Source: Siphonodentalium dalli
Taxonomy: Eukaryota > Mollusca > Scaphopoda > Gadilida > Siphonodentaliidae
Assembly (NCBI GenBank): GCA_032622095.1
Contig: CP136067.1
Span: 123,787,030 to 123,851,029 of the forward strand
Direction of reading: 5' to 3'
DNA: 64,000 nucleotides
Positions 63,224 through 64,000 of this stretch are shown here, in pieces. The translations under genes and the position numbers were made by a program. The notes under the pieces are model-generated. The model saw only the letters and a program-made list of their open reading frames with translations. It made no database searches and had not been told where the DNA came from. How positions within the stretch are numbered: position 1 is the stretch's first letter; the number at the start of each line of letters is the position of its first letter.

Positions 63224-64000
63224 CAGCACGCGCAGTGACGTAAGAGCTTGATGCAATGACGTCGATGCCAATGCCGGAGCTTTATTACTGTGTTAATTAG
63301 AACAATTTTGTCAACATGAACAGACACATCGACAGAAAACCAATTTTTTTTCTTTAAGGTGTTTTACTTCCTCTTTTGTTGTGATAAGGAAATCAATATT
63401 CATTTTTTTTAACCCCAGCCATTTTGAGATCGTTTTTCTTTGCTAAATGTGATTATGTGATAAAGAGGATCTCAAATTCGTCGCAATTCTATACGAAATT
63501 TATTAACCTCGTCCACTAAATTCTATTTGAGCCTCGCTAAAGCTCGGCTCGAATCGAATTTAGTGCACTCGGTGTGCCAAGACAACCACAGGGACATAAC
63601 TTTCAACCCGGGAAGAATACAAGCAATCTCTTAGTCGCGGGAGCCGCTAGTTTACCACACATATTAGCGGCCCTGCTGACCACATCAACATTGCGAAATA
63701 CCGGACATCAAAACGAATGATCTGGTGATTCCAGGCCGATACATACATAGTAAGACAGCTGTGGAGTAAACAGAAACGGTCTTGAGGATTAAGCAAGGCC
63801 AGATGTATCGCCTAGAAAAGCTACTGAAACCAGGAGAGTTAATAGGACCCATGGGGAGATGACGATAACTCGATTACCCTAAGTAAGTCTGGAACCGACG
63901 CGCCGTGAAGATACACATGGCCGTCATTAGCGGCCACTGGGTATTTTAGTAAGAAGCAAGCCGACATGAAAGGGCAGTTCTAACCAGTTTCTATCTGACC
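63224..64000. other. No gene recognised; small hairpin at 63,514-63,565
   Basis: CACTAAATTCTATTTGAGCC faces GGCTCGAATCGAATTTAGTG around a TCGCTAAAGCTC loop, a short palindromic element. The remaining sequence to the window end has no convincing frame. Confidence 0.6.

Overview
The window reads as repeat-dominated intergenic DNA from an invertebrate animal, most likely a lophotrochozoan such as a mollusc. This is inferred from the style of its dispersed repeats, a LINE tail, a Ty3/Gypsy relic, a small Helitron, a Tc1-like relic and minisatellites, and from the absence of any operon-like bacterial region. I found no convincing host gene, rRNA, tRNA or CRISPR array.

Layout: 1-8,700 holds dispersed and tandem repeats, a TTAA-type non-autonomous transposon and a LINE fragment. 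8,703-21,660 is the highlight: a cluster of integrated Polinton/Maverick-like (adintovirus-like) DNA. The capsid module (12.2-19.9 kb) carries a packaging ATPase, two core-protein-X-like genes, a conserved structural-region protein, a retrovirus-type integrase with chromodomain, a two-membrane-segment protein, penton-like and pVI-like minor capsid proteins, the major capsid protein, an unrecognised protein and an adenain-type protease. Many are broken by stops or frameshifts, so this is a fossil. No family B DNA polymerase is visible. Beside it lies a compact 3.2-kb module (8.7-11.9 kb) with two convergent transcription units between inverted terminal repeats.

Three features tie the two modules together: inverted terminal repeats that contain hairpin-forming palindromes, a repeated promoter with twin GACGTC boxes, and exact copies of the metazoan replication-dependent histone mRNA 3' stem-loop (GGCCCTTTTCAGGGCC) at the ends of the non-capsid genes. 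The capsid block instead ends with an AATAAA signal. This suggests S-phase-style 3' end formation for one gene class and ordinary polyadenylation for the other, and possibly a genome split over two terminal-repeat-bounded parts.

21,661-30,300 contains a 5'-truncated Gypsy element with its LTR, a small-protein ORF related to one in the viral cluster, a Helitron, a Tc1-like relic and several hairpin MITEs. 34.8-43.4 kb contains a LINE fragment, two 165-bp satellite arrays, and copy A of a segmental duplication. 43,727-58,212 is a 14.5-kb fold-back element: two nested satellites in inverted order (sat1-sat2-sat2'-sat1') with near-identical outer ends and an 8-bp target duplication (TCATATAC). 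59.4-63.2 kb is copy B of the segmental duplication, with a different minisatellite at the position where copy A carries a 165-bp array. The last 0.8 kb shows nothing beyond one small hairpin.
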